Program-made: the position numbers and the translations under genes | The notes under the pieces: generated by a model | What the model was told of the DNA's origin: nothing | The model's input: only the letters and a program-made list of their open reading frames with translations | Database searches by the model: none | Shown: positions 46,101 to 59,100 of the stretch, piece after piece | Layout: each line of letters begins with the position of its first letter | Position numbering within the stretch: position 1 is the first letter of the stretch | Assembly: GCF_023856365.1 (NCBI RefSeq) | Contig: NC_064549.1 | Coordinates: forward strand, 11,681,249 to 11,745,248 | Origin: Brienomyrus brachyistius | Taxonomy: Eukaryota; Chordata; Actinopteri; Osteoglossiformes; Mormyridae | Direction of reading: 5' to 3' | Length of the DNA stretch: 64,000 bases

Positions 46101-46291
46101 TATTTTTCTGCCACAATAAATGATGCAGATTACAGTCGAATAAATGTTTTCCCCATCCACTGGCATACGACCATACATGGCCACCTGCTACGGACAGGTA
46201 AACTAGCCTGTCGGAAGTAGGATCATGCCCCTGGCAAGAACGATACTTTCCAAGTTACACTGAAGAGATATTAAACCCGTCAACTCACCAT
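43168..46291 (-). CDS. ap1s3: AP-1 clathrin adaptor sigma subunit, AP1S3 type, 154 aa
   Basis: Small subunit of the AP-1 complex that sorts cargo into clathrin vesicles at the trans-Golgi and endosomes. Coding exons in transcript order: 46289-46291 (only the ATG, directly followed by gtgagt), 45080-45258, 44708-44816, 44125-44262, 43168-43203. These give a protein starting [20 protein letters not shown] and ending [11 protein letters not shown]. The clathrin small-chain signature VVYKRYASLYF is intact across the exon 2/3 junction. The length equals that of human AP1S3. Intron 2 starts with GC instead of GT (see findings). AP1S3 rather than S1/S2 is chosen from its place between scg2 and wdfy1. 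It is transcribed away from the dhrs12-like gene, 0.9 kb between start codons. Confidence 0.95.
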
Positions 46292-47204
46292 TTTACCACC
46301 TCTACCGCCCTCCCGGTCGGATGCCTGTCTCGCACTGCCGGTGTCTTAAACTCCTTATTTCTTGCCGAAGTTCGGTACCGTCCTTCCCAGAATCCACCGG
46401 TTAAAACGTCAAGAAACTCTGTCTTTCTGGCCAATCAGAGTGGAATTTCCCGTTACGTCATTTGAATGCAAGCACCAGATTGGTGTACACCTGTGGCACA
46501 TAGAGAAACATAGCGATTCACTGTCAGTCAGATTTAACCTTCACTAGAAATAGGGGAAAAGGTCATTAAACAGAGGGTGACCAGTACCTGTGTTTAAATG
46601 AGCAACTCATGCTTGAAACCTGCTTATTGACTGAGCTATTCAGTAGAACTGCAATTCTGTGGTCTTTATATACCACAAAAGGGTGGTGGCAGTAACGGAT
46701 GTGAAAGCAGAGCAGAACGACATAACCAACCTATATTTTGCTCAAGTGAAACTGCTTTTGTATCTGGCGTTATCTGATAACGCAGAGCATTGCTGTTGCA
46801 ACTTGAATGCACATGAATAAATGTAACTGAGTTTCGAAAACTGCAGGCAAAGTACCGTGACATTGTTGTTTTAAAAGTAAACCAGGAAAAATGCTTATAG
46901 CCATGTTAAAATCTTGCAAATTGCACGACCAACCCACAGTACGAATACAGTAAGGACTCGAGCGATAGCCACCCCTTGCAGTTGTAATATTTTATTTTCT
47001 GCGGTCTGATTGATGCAGCCACGACTAAAGACGTCATGAAGACATTAAGGTCAATGTGGGTAGGCTAGTCACGGAGCGAGCGGTGCGACAATCACTCTAT
47101 CAGCCACCGCTCGGTAGACGGTCTCCCATCCGGCATAAAGACAAACGCACGTGATCCCGGCCGGCGGAGGGTGCTAAAGCCACCGAAGACCAAACGAGGT
47201 AGAA
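46292..47204. promoter_or_regulatory. Shared divergent promoter region, ap1s3 / dhrs12-like
   Basis: The two start codons point away from each other across 913 bp. A CCAAT box (ggccaatcagag) is near 46429-46440, and a CACGTG E-box lies at about 47149, close to the dhrs12-like leader. No other gene fits in the gap. Bidirectional control is inferred from layout only. Confidence 0.5.
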
Positions 47205-48078
47205 ATGTCTCTATATCGGAGTAGCATCTGGTATTTAAAAGGGCTCAATGAATACACAAGGTAAGATGCGCTCCCATTAAAAGCAGACCACGTGGTTTAT
47301 AATGAAATAATGCATTTGATGAGAATGGAAAACTTGTTGCAAAGTTGTTCTAGTTACTTAACTGTCTTTTAGTTCAATCAGTAGTTGACCTTATTTTCCA
47401 TTATGAGCGGCCACTGGAGCAGGACCATTACGGCTAGCTGTAAAATTGATTTATATCTGCTTTATTTTAAGCGTGGACGCTGTGTGGCGGAGCGAACGGT
47501 GCAAGTGTCCCATATGGGTCACGTATTTTTCATGTTGTCACGACAGCACAGAAGATAAACTGGTGATCTGCTCTCGGTATTGGTGTGAAACTGAACTAAT
47601 GTCACCGATTATAACACCGTCTAATTTAATCCCTTAAATATGTAGGAGCGATGGGAGTAAAATTGGAGGTTTTATTTCTATGAAAAGGATTATTCCGGGA
47701 AATAAAATCTACGCGCGTTTTGTTACTTAAGCAACGTCAAAGTGCGCTTACGAAGAACTTTTGATTAATTAGAATAAATTATTACTTTTAGAAGTATTTG
47801 TATTGTTTTCATCATCATCATTATCATCATCATCATCGTCGTCATCATCATCTCACATTTCCTCGTGAGGTAAAAAGCTGCACGTTATGCTTGCATGTCA
47901 TGGGATCAGCGCGCGTGTTAGTCTGTCCCTGGTAATGACGGCTGGGCTCCACGCTGCCCGAGGCAGGAGGGGCCACATGTACTAAATGCTAGATGCTTAA
48001 GGAATTATGTAACAATGACCTGTTAATTGGTGTACTGATGACCTGGTATAAGTAAATCAACTAATTGGCTAATCCTCA

Positions 48079-48121
<43 letters not shown>

Positions 48122-51100
48122 ATTCTACTTTTAAAAGTGCTATGATTTATGGTGGATTAATTTATAGTATGGTTGTACTTATAAGGTGTTATATGTGAAG
48201 TTCACGCTGTGTTTTTCCATTTTATTGATATTTTTCGTTCCTTCATAAACAGAGAGCTCTCTTTCCCATCACATTCCCACACAGTACAACAACACAGAGA
48301 GAGCTTTTTACCCAAAGGATTCCAAACTACCCCCCTGTCCTCTGTCCCCCCACCCTCCGCCAGCCCGCCGCACAATCGGCCTTTACACTCGCTCTCTCTG
48401 TTGTCGCGGAGCCGTCAGAGGCGTCCTGTTCCATCCCAGGCTCAGGCTCCATCTGAGGCTGCTACCTGTCAAATGCAGAGTGCTGGGATACTGGGCGAGG
48501 GGTGTAGGGCTATCAGTGGGGCGACAGGCCCAGAGACGGCGCCGGGGCGGAGACGCGTTGGCTTCAGCAGCCAGGAAACACAAAAAAACAAAATGAGCAT
48601 GGGGTTGGTCTCAGAAGGCCTGACGTCAAAGTCTGGATCAGGCCTTGGGGCACAGGCATGTGTGCTGCTGGGGACAGAAACCAGCAGTGTACTCATATTC
48701 TCTAACGATTTCCAGGAAGACAAAACATTCTCTCCTGTGTTGGCAATTTCATTTCAATCAATCAATCAATCAGTTTATTTGCGTAGCACATTTTCAGAGT
48801 CAAGCAAGTTGACAGACCAAAGTGCTGCAATAGTGGGAGGCAGATCAAGGTATAGAAAGATTGAAACAATAAGAACAGATAGAATAGAAATAGTATTAGA
48901 ACTCAGTATTAAAAGAACAAATGAACAGACAGATACCATGGAGTCAATGGTCGAAGAAACAAACAAGTGTTTTAAGGACGAATGACTCAAATAATCCAAT
49001 CTAATTGAGGCTTGTAAAAGGCAAAAACAGATTAAGTAAAAAAGACCATAGAAGTGATTACTGAGATTAATGAAAATTTAAAAAAGTCTTTAATCTAGAC
49101 TTAAAGCAGTAACTGAGAGGGCGGTTCTGACAGTATGGGACAGATTCTTCCAGCAGTCTGGGTCCAACAAGGAGCAAAAGCAGGATCCCCAACAGTCTTT
49201 TTATGGAGTCGAGAAATGGTCAATAGATATTGGTCCACATCCTGTGCTTAGTTCAAAAGATCCAGTTTCCATTATAATTTAACATGCTTCTGTACGGCTC
49301 ACGCAGATTAATAATATTGTGTTTTAGGGGTGCCTTTGAGTCTGCAGCCAAACGTTTTGTGGAGAAGGACTTGGAGGTGTCCGTGGCAGGGAGATCCTTC
49401 ATGATCACTGGTGCCAACAGTGGGATCGGGAAGGCCGCGGCCATCGTCATCGCCAAGAGAGGTCGGCGAGCCATGTGCCCCGCAGAGTCAGACTCTCTGT
49501 GTCAATGACATCAACCCAGTTCTTTAGTAGATGAAGCACAAATATTCCGATGCACTTGTTTCCCCCCCCCCTCCATTTCTTACAGGTGGTACGATCCATA
49601 TGGTGTGCAGGAACAAGGACAAAGCCGAGGAGGCCAGGGCAGAGATTGTCAAGGAAACAGGGAACAAGGTGAGTTTGGGATGGCTGCATGGTGGGGGGAG
49701 CTCTACGGAGCTCTGCTCCATCACTGCCCACGTCGCCCTTTATCGGTGCTAAACACTGATGCATAAATACATAGAAATAAGTACAAACCCTGTTTTAAAA
49801 AAACGTTTTTCATTCAGGACATTTACATCCATATCCTGGACTTGACAGAGACGCGGAAGGTGTGGGAATTTGCGGAAGCTTTTAAGAAAAAATTCAAATC
49901 CCTCAACGTACTGGTGGGTATCCAGACAAGGCCTCTTAGTGAGCACTATGCCAGTGGTTCTCTGAAATGAAAGCTTGGCTCCTCAATGGGATCCTTGAAT
50001 GAGAGCTTTGTGGTCCTGTTATGACAGATCAACAATGCGGGAAGCATGCTTATGCAGCGCGAGCTCAATGCGGAAGGTCTGGAAAAGAACTTTGCCTGCA
50101 ACACCTTGGGTAAGAACCTCACTCTCGAACAAATTCTGCCGTACTGCGTTTCTGTGTGGCATGAGTGCAAACTGGTCAAGAAACGGTAGAAAAAGAAAAT
50201 GGGAAAAAAAGAAGGGAAGTAAAGGTTTTAGCCTCCTTGAAAAGTATGACGGTTTAATGCGGCGGGGGGGGGATGAGGCATCGTTAGCCCCAAGTAGAGT
50301 TATCCTGTCATCTTCTGCCTCTTCCAGGGACGTACATCCTCACCAAGAATCTAATTCCTCTTTTGGAGAAGAGTGGTGATCCCCGTGTGGTGAGTAAGCG
50401 GCACCCGTGCAGGGGTGCATTCTGGGAGCGCATCTCACGCCAACATGCGGCTGTCGCACAGGAAATCCCACGACACCTCCTGCTGTGACACGTCCTGCAG
50501 GCCCCTGCTGAAACACCCCCCTCTCCCACATGCACTTTGACATTGTTAGTGGCCATAATAGGACAGGTCACTTTCAGTGCACCAGAATCGTCCCCACAGT
50601 CCAAAGCTCAGTCAGAGCAATTTTATAATGGCTATTTTCTCCCGAAGTGATGCTGTTTTCATGGCCAAATACCTACTGCAGTCCAGATGGAGCCTCTGAG
50701 ACGTGTAGCGCAACTATAATGAATTATATTGGAGCTACTGGCTGACATTGACGTTAATGCACCATCTGTCACAGTGGGAGTATGGAAACAGCGTGCTTAT
50801 ATTATAGCCTTAATCACATCTTATGCATCCCACAAATGGCTGACAGAATCCCCAGTAATTAAGCATCAATTGTTTTTCCTCTCAGAAGTAGGCATTGTCT
50901 CTTATCTGATCAGGATCTTGTATCCTGAGAGGGTCACAGCAGGATTTCTTCATTGTCCCTCATTGTGATGCCCTCGGAATTGCCGCTCTTCTGCAGATTA
51001 TGGTGTCTGCTGGAATCATGCTGGTGAAGAAGCTCCGTATTGGGGACCTGCAGTCCGAGAGGGGCCGCTTTGATGGAACCATGGTCTACGCACAGAACAA

Positions 51101-52829
51101 GGTACCAGCGGGGGAATCGCAGCACTGTTTGCACAGGCAGCGCCAGGAACGGGTTCACGGCTGGGGCGATTGTTCTGAAAAAATAATGGGCTCTTCATGT
51201 CCATACATTCTCGGACCATAAGTAGAACTCGATCGCAGCTTAGTATTTAAGCAAGTGCCATATACAGCACCTACAGTGTACAGCACCTACAGTGTACAGC
51301 AGGGGTTCTCAGAGTCCGGATGTGAACCAAACCACAAGTTAATTCTGGTCCAGTCAACAATGCAGCTGGCGTGTTCAGCTCCTCCCAAGCCAGTGATCAG
51401 CTAATCAGATTGAGCTTGAGAATAGAAGCCCTGCCATCTCCCCTCTTCTCCATGCGTAGGTGACCCCTCTGATGAAGCTCTCTCATCATTTCCTCCCCAG
51501 AGGCAGTTGGTGGTGATGACGGAGCAGCTGGCTAAGACCCACCCTGGCATCCACTTCTCTGTCATGCATCCCGGCTGGGTAGATACCCCAGGTACCAACG
51601 CCCATTTTGGGGGATGGGCATTTTCAGCCCTTTAGTTTTCTATGACGTTATTTGTATTAGGAACCATGTGTTCTTTAGCCTGTCCTTCACGGAACCGATG
51701 ATCGAGCTGCGGCCCGTGCTGGTCCGGTCCAACACTAGTGACTCTGTGTAATCGTGCCTCCTCTGGTGTCCCCTGACAGCAGTGGCCGAATCCATGCCGG
51801 ATTTCCACCGATCCATGCGGAACAAGCTGCGGAGCCCGGAGCAGGGTGCCGACACTGTGGTGTGGCTGGCGGTGTCTGAGGCCCCCGCCGCCGCCAAGCC
51901 TGCCAGCCGTTTCTTTCAGGGTGGGGCCTTTTTTCACGTTTAAAAAAGCGCAGGCTAGTGTTTCAGCACTTACCGGATAAGGGATGAAACGGCCGAATGC
52001 CTTTGGAGGCCGGATATAAGAGCCGGGAGGGGTGACATTCATTTAATTAACGGGGGGCATCTCAGCACCGTGACGGGGGCAGTCATGTGCCGGTGCTGTT
52101 TTAGGCCCGGCTCCAGATCCCACCGCAGCCAAGTCACGGTAATAATGGCTACGATTGTCTGCCCTCCAGCTTCTGCTGTGGCCGTGGAATATTGGCTGCC
52201 TCTGAGGTCCACATTCCCTCAACACGGTCCCATCTGAGCCCCACAGAACTGGCCGCACTGCTCAGAGAATTAAGTGCTGTTGAAAGAGGCCATAACAGTT
52301 GGGGGGGGGGGGGGGGGGGGGGAGTGTGTAAGTGGAGGGAGGGGGGCAGTGGACACGGCCGGGCCTGGCGCAAGTCCACTGCAGCTGGAGCCTGACTCGC
52401 TCAGTGACAGACGGTGCCAGTGAGCCCAGTACCGCTCAGTCTCACGCACCATGAGCTCATTCTCCAGCCCGTGCCTGAAACAGACAGGCCTCAATACGGT
52501 CACTTCTGACGGGGGGGGGGGGGGGGGGCGGGGGGGGACACCACCGCACCTTCAGTGAGTTACAGATGAGCCCAGAATTAAACCAGCTTACAGTTTAGAC
52601 CGTCTGTGTTTCAATTCTAACTAAACAATCAATAAGGCTTAGGGTCAGTCGCAGTAACAACGCAATCCCGTCTGGAAATGGCCCCCATGACTGATAGGAT
52701 GCGTCTGTTCCAGACCGCAAGGTGATCCCGACCCACTTGCCTCTGGCTTGGACCCACAGCTCGCTGGAGCAGAAGGAGAGGTTCATGACTCTGCTGGAGG
52801 AGCTCGCCAAATCCTTCCAGCCCCACTGA
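47205..52829 (+). CDS. dhrs12: Dehydrogenase/reductase 12-like SDR, 321 aa
   Basis: A short-chain dehydrogenase/reductase; the substrate is unknown for the family. Exons: 47205-47260, 49328-49461, 49586-49668, 49818-49913, 50028-50109, 50328-50389, 50997-51101, 51501-51591, 51780-51920, 52714-52829 (TGA). All junctions are GT-AG and phases close to 322 codons (human DHRS12 is 317 aa). The N-terminus MSLYRSSIWYLKGLNEYTR matches DHRS12. The cofactor motif TGANSGIGKA is in exon 2, INNAG starts exon 5, and the catalytic YAQNK (Tyr, Lys) is in exon 7, with HPGWVDTP after it. The catalytic-serine position reads VSAGIM where human DHRS12 has VSSGGM, so Ser appears replaced by Ala. It is absent from this neighbourhood in the human order I recall, so it may be a fish paralogue (dhrs12l type). 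Confidence 0.92.
47810..47852. repeat. (ATC)n microsatellite in dhrs12-like intron 1
   Basis: An imperfect tcatcatcatcatt array; an (ATT)n array follows at 48081-48119. Confidence 0.9.
48081..48119. repeat. (ATT)n microsatellite
   Basis: Thirteen uninterrupted TTA/ATT units in dhrs12-like intron 1. Confidence 0.95.
48755..49250 (-). repeat. Interspersed repeat with (ATCA)n end in dhrs12-like intron 1
   Basis: It begins at a caatcaatcaatcaatc run next to gtttatttgcgtagcacatttt. It continues with motifs common in fish retroposon 3' ends (gcggttctgacagtatggga). The reverse orientation is inferred from the simple-sequence tail at its left edge. The family is not identified. Confidence 0.5.
51259..51299 (+). 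repeat. 20-bp tandem duplication
   Basis: The phrase tacagcacctacagtgtaca is repeated twice in a dhrs12-like intron. Confidence 0.85.
52301..52322. repeat. G22 homopolymer
   Basis: A second G-rich run (G18-C-G8) lies at 52511-52537. Both are in the last intron of the dhrs12-like gene. Confidence 0.9.
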
Positions 52830-53615
52830 GTTCCTGGATCCTCCGCTTGACCTGCGAACCCAGGCCTGAAGATGCCTTTCTATAGCCGCAGAGCGTAGCA
52901 GCCACACTAAAATCTCACTGGGTTGTTTCCTAACAAATCTTTAAATTATTTTTATCCCTCAGCGTGTAGCCTTGAGAGGGCTGAATGACTAGGTGTACCT
53001 CCAGTGTGACCTTTACTGTTACTAACCGAAGACCACAGTGCAGAAGAGGAGCATAGCCACGATGCTCAGCTTTTATAGAGAAGGTGTAGAGGAGGTTTCT
53101 GACCAAGGAGTAAATCTCAGCAGGTTTAAGGCTGAGAGACACAGCTTTTCTTTATGACGGTCCGATTTATGTTGGGGATGCAGCAAGAGGATTGTTTTTC
53201 AGAACGAAACCAAAATCAGAGGGTGATTTCCGGCTGTGAAGGACACAGCAGGTTTATCCTCGGCTGTGGCCTCGCGGCAGCTTGCGCGGTCTCAGTGTTA
53301 GACCTGAAAGTCAGCCAGTGCCAAATAAGAGTTTCCCATCAGACACTGCAAGCAAAACAAGTTAAAGATAGCATTTTCAGAAAGCTGGACTCCATGATGT
53401 GATTTTGGCAGGACAGTGAATGTGCAAGTGATGGGTATCACCCACGGAGCAGCGAGGGCATGTTTTCATACTAACAGCATTACTAAGTGCATGCAAAAAG
53501 CATTTTAATCATGTACAAGTGTTTCTAAAGGACATGTTGTGCCTTAACTATGATGTGCCTGTGAACCTGTATCACTGTGTGCTGCCGCTACTTGCGTGGA
53601 ATATATTCAATTGAA

Positions 53616-53621
53616 ATTAAA
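53616..53621 (+). terminator. dhrs12: Candidate polyadenylation signal (ATTAAA) of the dhrs12-like gene
   Basis: ATTAAA about 790 bases after the stop. It is 115 bases from the inferred wdfy1 3' end on the other strand. Confidence 0.45.
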
Positions 53622-53736
53622 TTCACACATCGACTGATGTGAGACTTGCCTTAAACGTAGCGTCTTTCCTTACGCATCTCCGCCTGTTAGGAAAGGGAGC
53701 GTCACAAACAACACTTTCACTTTTAATAAGTATAAC

Positions 53737-56134
53737 TTTATTGAGCTTCCAGAATCCACACCATCCTTTCACTGCAGGGCTTCAACACAAACTGGCAGGT
53801 TTGTCCACTTTAAAAATACCGGCTAGACACAACAGTATGATAACTACAAGGGCTGGTGTGCAGGATGCAGCAGCTGCCGATTCACAACGTATGTCACAGC
53901 TGGTACGTTACAAGGTGACGGTCCCCGGAAGCAGCCCCAACTGCACCATCCTTCGTGGGGGGGTTGAGGTGAAGTGGCCATTAAAGGCAGTTATGGGGGT
54001 GGTGGGTTAACTCCAAATGTAAAACAACAACACAGTGTCATGTAATTAAATAATATCTTTTACTTACTACTCTATATAGTGATAGTAAACACATATACAA
54101 CCAAGCTGTGGCTTAAATGAGAAGGAAATTACTAGCGATTATTTTGAACTCAACATTTTCGAACCTAACAACTGGCACATGCATCAAGTCCAAACAGCAC
54201 ACTGCCCCCTTTCCAGCACAACTGCACACCTACTGGTGGACAATGACATTGCAATTTACACCAACAACATAGAAATGAGAATTATTCAAAAGTGCCATCG
54301 TTTTTCGGAAAATTACAGAGTACCGGAAATGTTGGTAAAAGTGGACTTGACTGAAATGGTATATAATGGGCCTCATATCCAGGTGCTGCTCTAGGATTGT
54401 CATCAAACTTTCAACTTTACCAGCTGTATCAACACCCAGTAGGGACAACTCAATATACCATAGTAAATACAGGCTACAGGGCTCCATATACACGGAAGTT
54501 ACTGGAACATACAGGAGAAATGGATACTCATACTTAGATAGCATTTTAGTGATCCGACCACAAAATTAGCAGTTTTTTTTTTTACAGTGTGCCACTAAAA
54601 TGGTCCCAAACAACACAATACTGCAAACCTGCAAAAGCAGTATCAAAAACAAAACATTCTTAAAATTAGTATTTGCTCACAAAACCGTCAGCTGTGCGAG
54701 TCTGTGCCATACTGGGAAAAATAACCCTTACATGTTATTCAGGCCCAGAGAAATCCATGCAGGCATTGATGAGGACAGCTAAAATACAACATAACAGACC
54801 GTGGGAACACCGACAGCAACCAATTACATGCAGGGATTGATGAAGGCAGCTAAAATACAACATAAACCGTGGAAACACTGAAAACTAGAGGTCCTGCAGT
54901 CTGTGGCCAGTGGAACGGTTTGCCTAGAGCCCTCAGCACTTTTCTGCGAGACCCTGCTTGACCAGAAGTGCTTCTTTTTTGTCACACTGCTCAGTTTGCA
55001 CACAAACCCACAGGCTTTGAGGCAGATGTAAAGATATCAAAATGCAGTTGATACTACAGTGCGTTTTATTTTCACTTCATTTGCGCCCAGAGATAGATTT
55101 CTATCTACTCTGTGAATCAATCTACTCTACATCTATAAACATCTAATAAAAGCCCCATAAATTCAGCACTGAAGATGCTGAATGTTTAATCTCTCAACAG
55201 TATATAAATATACCCAAATCACTGCCAGTAGAAAGCACTGAACTGACTCCGGTCACACAGTAAAGCGAGACTCAGCCGGGAGAGGACAGCTGTGCAGACA
55301 GGCATCTCCGCGGCCACCTCAGCCTCCGGCACGAGCGACTGGTTCCCCAGAGGCAACCAATGCGTTACAGAGAACTTTAAGGCCATCTAGTGAAGGAATT
55401 CATAAGCTTTGCACAGAGATAAAGGAGCTCAGGAGCTCAGACAGGGAGGAGGAGAGACCAGCAGAAGTTGGTATCACCATCGTCACTACAAGGGCTGAAT
55501 ACGTAAGAGACAAGGTCTTTTGCAGTTTTATTGGGGGGTGCCCAGTGACTGCCCCCATGCCCTCCCACCCCTTCAAAATGTGCTTTTACGAGGCCCCTGA
55601 ACACCTCGTCCATCAAGCGCGACAGCGCCCCCTTCAGCTGGCTGGCATATAACTGGCTCCGCAGTTTTTCCACATTAGCATGAGCCAGCCAACCCCACAA
55701 AACTATTAACTTGTGCTTCAAATTTGCAAGGGTTTAAAAAAAAACAAAACATTTACGCTCCACGGTTGGATGGGCGGGATAGATGGGAGGTGGTATGAGT
55801 GGGAGGGGGCACAGGCAGGGTGGTGGAGGTCAGGTCAAAACGGCTGCAGGAAGATCACAGCACATAAACTGGGGCTGATCCTGCCATGTTTGGACTGGGT
55901 GCATCACAGGCCATCCTGCTTGGAGAAGCTCCTGTATACTCGACGCACACGTGTTTGGTGGGTGTGTCGTGTCACTTGTGAGTGTTAATGTAGTGCGTTT
56001 GATGGGGGAGCGAGCAGGTGAGGAAGATGTCACTGTCCGAGGCTGATCCGAGATGGATGTCTGTCAGCTGGACGGGTCTAGCAGAAGGTAGATGGGGCGG
56101 GTGGGCAGGGCAGGGGGTGAGAGGGGGCCATCAC
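53737..56134 (-). other. wdfy1: Inferred wdfy1 3' untranslated region
   Basis: No coding exon between the wdfy1 stop and the dhrs12-like 3' end. Reverse-strand AATAAA signals are at 55527-55532, 55065-55070 and 53737-53742, so the UTR may end at any of these. It contains a duplicated segment of about 55 bp at 54756-54810 and 54827-54878. A 94-codon minus frame at 55437-55721 has no recognised homologue. Confidence 0.5.
54756..54878 (+). repeat. Duplicated segment of about 55 bp
   Basis: catgcaggcattgatgaggacag... and catgcagggattgatgaaggc... share agctaaaatacaacata and end in aaccgtgg-aacac; there are a few mismatches and a gap. Confidence 0.85.
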
Positions 56135-59100
56135 TCAGCGCGGGGAGAATCCTGTGGCTATGCTGCACCCCACCACCTGAGTCATGTCCCAGATCTGGGC
56201 ACAGAACAGGAGAGAGAACAGAATGGCGGTAGGGGGGTCAGCATCAAGCCCGGCGGCACATGACCCATAGACACAAGCTTAGCCAATGTTTTGCTTCTCT
56301 GTTACTTTTCAGAATTGAGTACATTATCCTTTTCACTATGGTGGGTTTAAAGAACACGAGAGGCAGCAGCAGTCTATGAGACTCACCTTGACCACACGGT
56401 CACTACCGCAAGTCACCATCAGGCCCCGCGACGGATCCATGTCCATGTGTGCAATGTTGTGCTTCCCCTCGTGGAAGGTGGCCAGGGGAGTCCGGCTGGA
56501 ACATGGAGGTCATGATGTCACCAAACACATCCATGATGTCACCAAACACATCTATGATGTCACCAAACACATCTATGATGTCACCAAACACACTCCTCGT
56601 GTGAGCGTACTCACTCCTCGTCTCGGATGGACTCATAGCAAGGGTCGCAGACTCGCACTTGGAACTCAAAACCCATGATGGGGTAGCTGGAGCGCTTGGA
56701 GCTGCACTTCCCGCACACAGCTTTCCCGCACTTCCTGCAGTGGTGCTGAGGAAGCAGCAAGGCATAGGCCAATGGTCAAAGTTGAGAGGGAGGATAACTT
56801 GGTCAGATGAATACATTGTCGTATCCCTGCAATGCCATTCTTAGCATGTTGGTCTGGATGTGGTACAACTGTCTGATCACCACTTCCACTATGTAGCTTG
56901 TACCTCTACATGCCACTAGGGGGTGATGTTGCAGCTAATGAAGATTAAACCTTAGAGCACAAGGAGGCCAGGCCTCTCCTCACCTGCCGCAGCCCCAGGG
57001 TTTTAGTGTCCCACATCTGCTTCAGGTTCCAGAAGAAGGGCTGCTCACACTTTTGACAGGAGTCACAATCCTGCCACTGTGGGGCCTGGGGGGAGGGGGG
57101 AAAATGATGAAATGGAGGGGGGGGTTATAAGCTAAATGACGTCCCCATGCACACAGCATGACTGTTTGTAGAAGCTAACAAAGGAAAGAATGTAAACATC
57201 ATCGCCAACAAGGTGAGAGATCATGGTCGGTAAGGTCAGTAACCAAGGAGACGGACGGAATGTGTGAAATGAAGGAAGCAGCGTCTCAACTTGCCGCTGC
57301 TCACACAAAGACGCAGGGGGTGGGGCTTAACGGGAGGAGAGATAGGGGAAGCCGGCGAGGCACATCACCTCCTCCCGGGGCGTGTCCATGTTCCAGACGG
57401 TCATCCCCCCGTCGGCAGAGCAGGACAAGAGCTGCCGTGTCAGCTGCAGGTAGCAAAGGGCCTGCACGCGCTCACTGGGGGCAAAGCAAAGAAATGTGGG
57501 GGCAGGGCAAACCACCAAGAGTGCCGAAAAACAAAGAGGGTGGGGTCAAAATTAACACCACCATCCCATTCACCCAAAAAAAATAAGGTATAAATTAACT
57601 GAATCACCCTTAGCTCAAACTACCCCAACCAACACAGCCTATGGTTTTATTCATCTACTCAGCAGAGCAGAGTGGTGCCGCCCCTTACTGGTGGCCCTGG
57701 AGGAGCAGCGTGTGGCCTTTCCGCCCCCCGATGTCCCACATGATGATGCTGTGGTCTGAGGCCCCGGAAAACAGCAGCCTCTGCACGGGATCCCACCAGA
57801 GAGTGCCAATGCTCCCTGAAGAAAAGGTTAGAAAACAGGGCTGTGGTGCAGGTTGTTACCGACTGAGTAACCCCACCTGAACAATCCTGGGGGGGGGGCT
57901 GCTGTGGGGTGGAACACCAGCTCTGCTCACCAGCTCTGCCCACCCAGCACAGATCTGATCACAGGTAGCTGCGACACAGCGCGAGGGCTGTCCCCCCATG
58001 AAAAATAAGAGGATCCCCAACACCCGGAACAGAGCAGCCCCCTCCCCTGCTAGCGAAGCTGGGAAGAGGCACGCCCTTTGCATTTGCGGCCTGGGTTTCC
58101 GAACACCAGCCTTCTGACGCCACTGCTACAGCAGCCTGGGCGAAAGGGAGGCACTGAAATGCCTTTGTACCGCGCTCTCTTTGTGTGACACACAATGGCA
58201 GCTTGATGGTAGAGGCATCGCACTCAGGACAGAGGACAGTCTGTGCAACACACACCTGCTTCCTGTTTGCCTCCGTGTTACCACGCCCCGCTAGCCTGGA
58301 GGCAGGGGCGCAGGGCGCCTCACTGTAAATCTGACAAGGCGCTCGCTTTCCACGCCGCGGCCAGTCCCACTTACCCTCATGGCCTTTCAGGGTGGTGATG
58401 ACGGAGCACTTCTGCCTCTCCAGCCTTAGCAGGGTGATCTGGCCGGCATAGTCGCCCACAAAGGTGTGCTGAGTTTCGTTGTCATATCTGAGCAGTTGGT
58501 TAAGGTCGAGCCGGCCGAACGAGTACACGGTCACAGTGAAAGGATGGGTGCGTAAATGAGACGGAGGTGCCCTCCTCAGGGATGGAGGGCCGTTTCAAAG
58601 GCAAATACATTTTAGGGGAAAACAGTAAAATCGGAGTCATAACCGGCCAATGCTATACACTAATTTTATGCTGAGCAAAATGGTAAAGCGTAAAATCCGC
58701 CTCATGAGGAACTGGAAATGGTTTTCGGAAGGGGGAATTTTTATCAGTTTTACAGAAGAGCAGCACCTGAGAGATAACTGCGATTCTCACCCTGTGCTTG
58801 GCTAAATTCATGCTACAAGGATCTCTGGAGAATTCCACCGCTTGAACATCAAGACAAAATAGGTCTCCAGTCATCCCCCCCTCCCAGGGTGAACAGGGCA
58901 CTGTGTGCCTCTCACATCCATGCCCATCTATTTTTAAGCAGAAAACACGCAAACATCTGCAGTTATAAGGTTTCCAATTGGCTGTCCCCGTTTATGAAAC
59001 TGTAACCCATCAGCAGTGACTCTGACGACACGAAGGTCTGATGACCCAGGACGAAATGACATCAGCCCACTGACCAGCCAAAGGGGATTAATGTTTAAAG

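Noticed and set aside
48209..48985. 258-codon open frame in dhrs12-like intron 1
   Set aside because: It starts without an ATG context of note, has odd composition, runs into an interspersed repeat and has no recognised homologue.
55437..55721. 94-codon minus-strand frame (MKHKLIVLWGWLAHANVEK...) as a missing mrpl44 exon
   Set aside because: It lies in the inferred wdfy1 3' UTR, does not resemble mitochondrial ribosomal protein L44 as I remember it, and has no splice partners.
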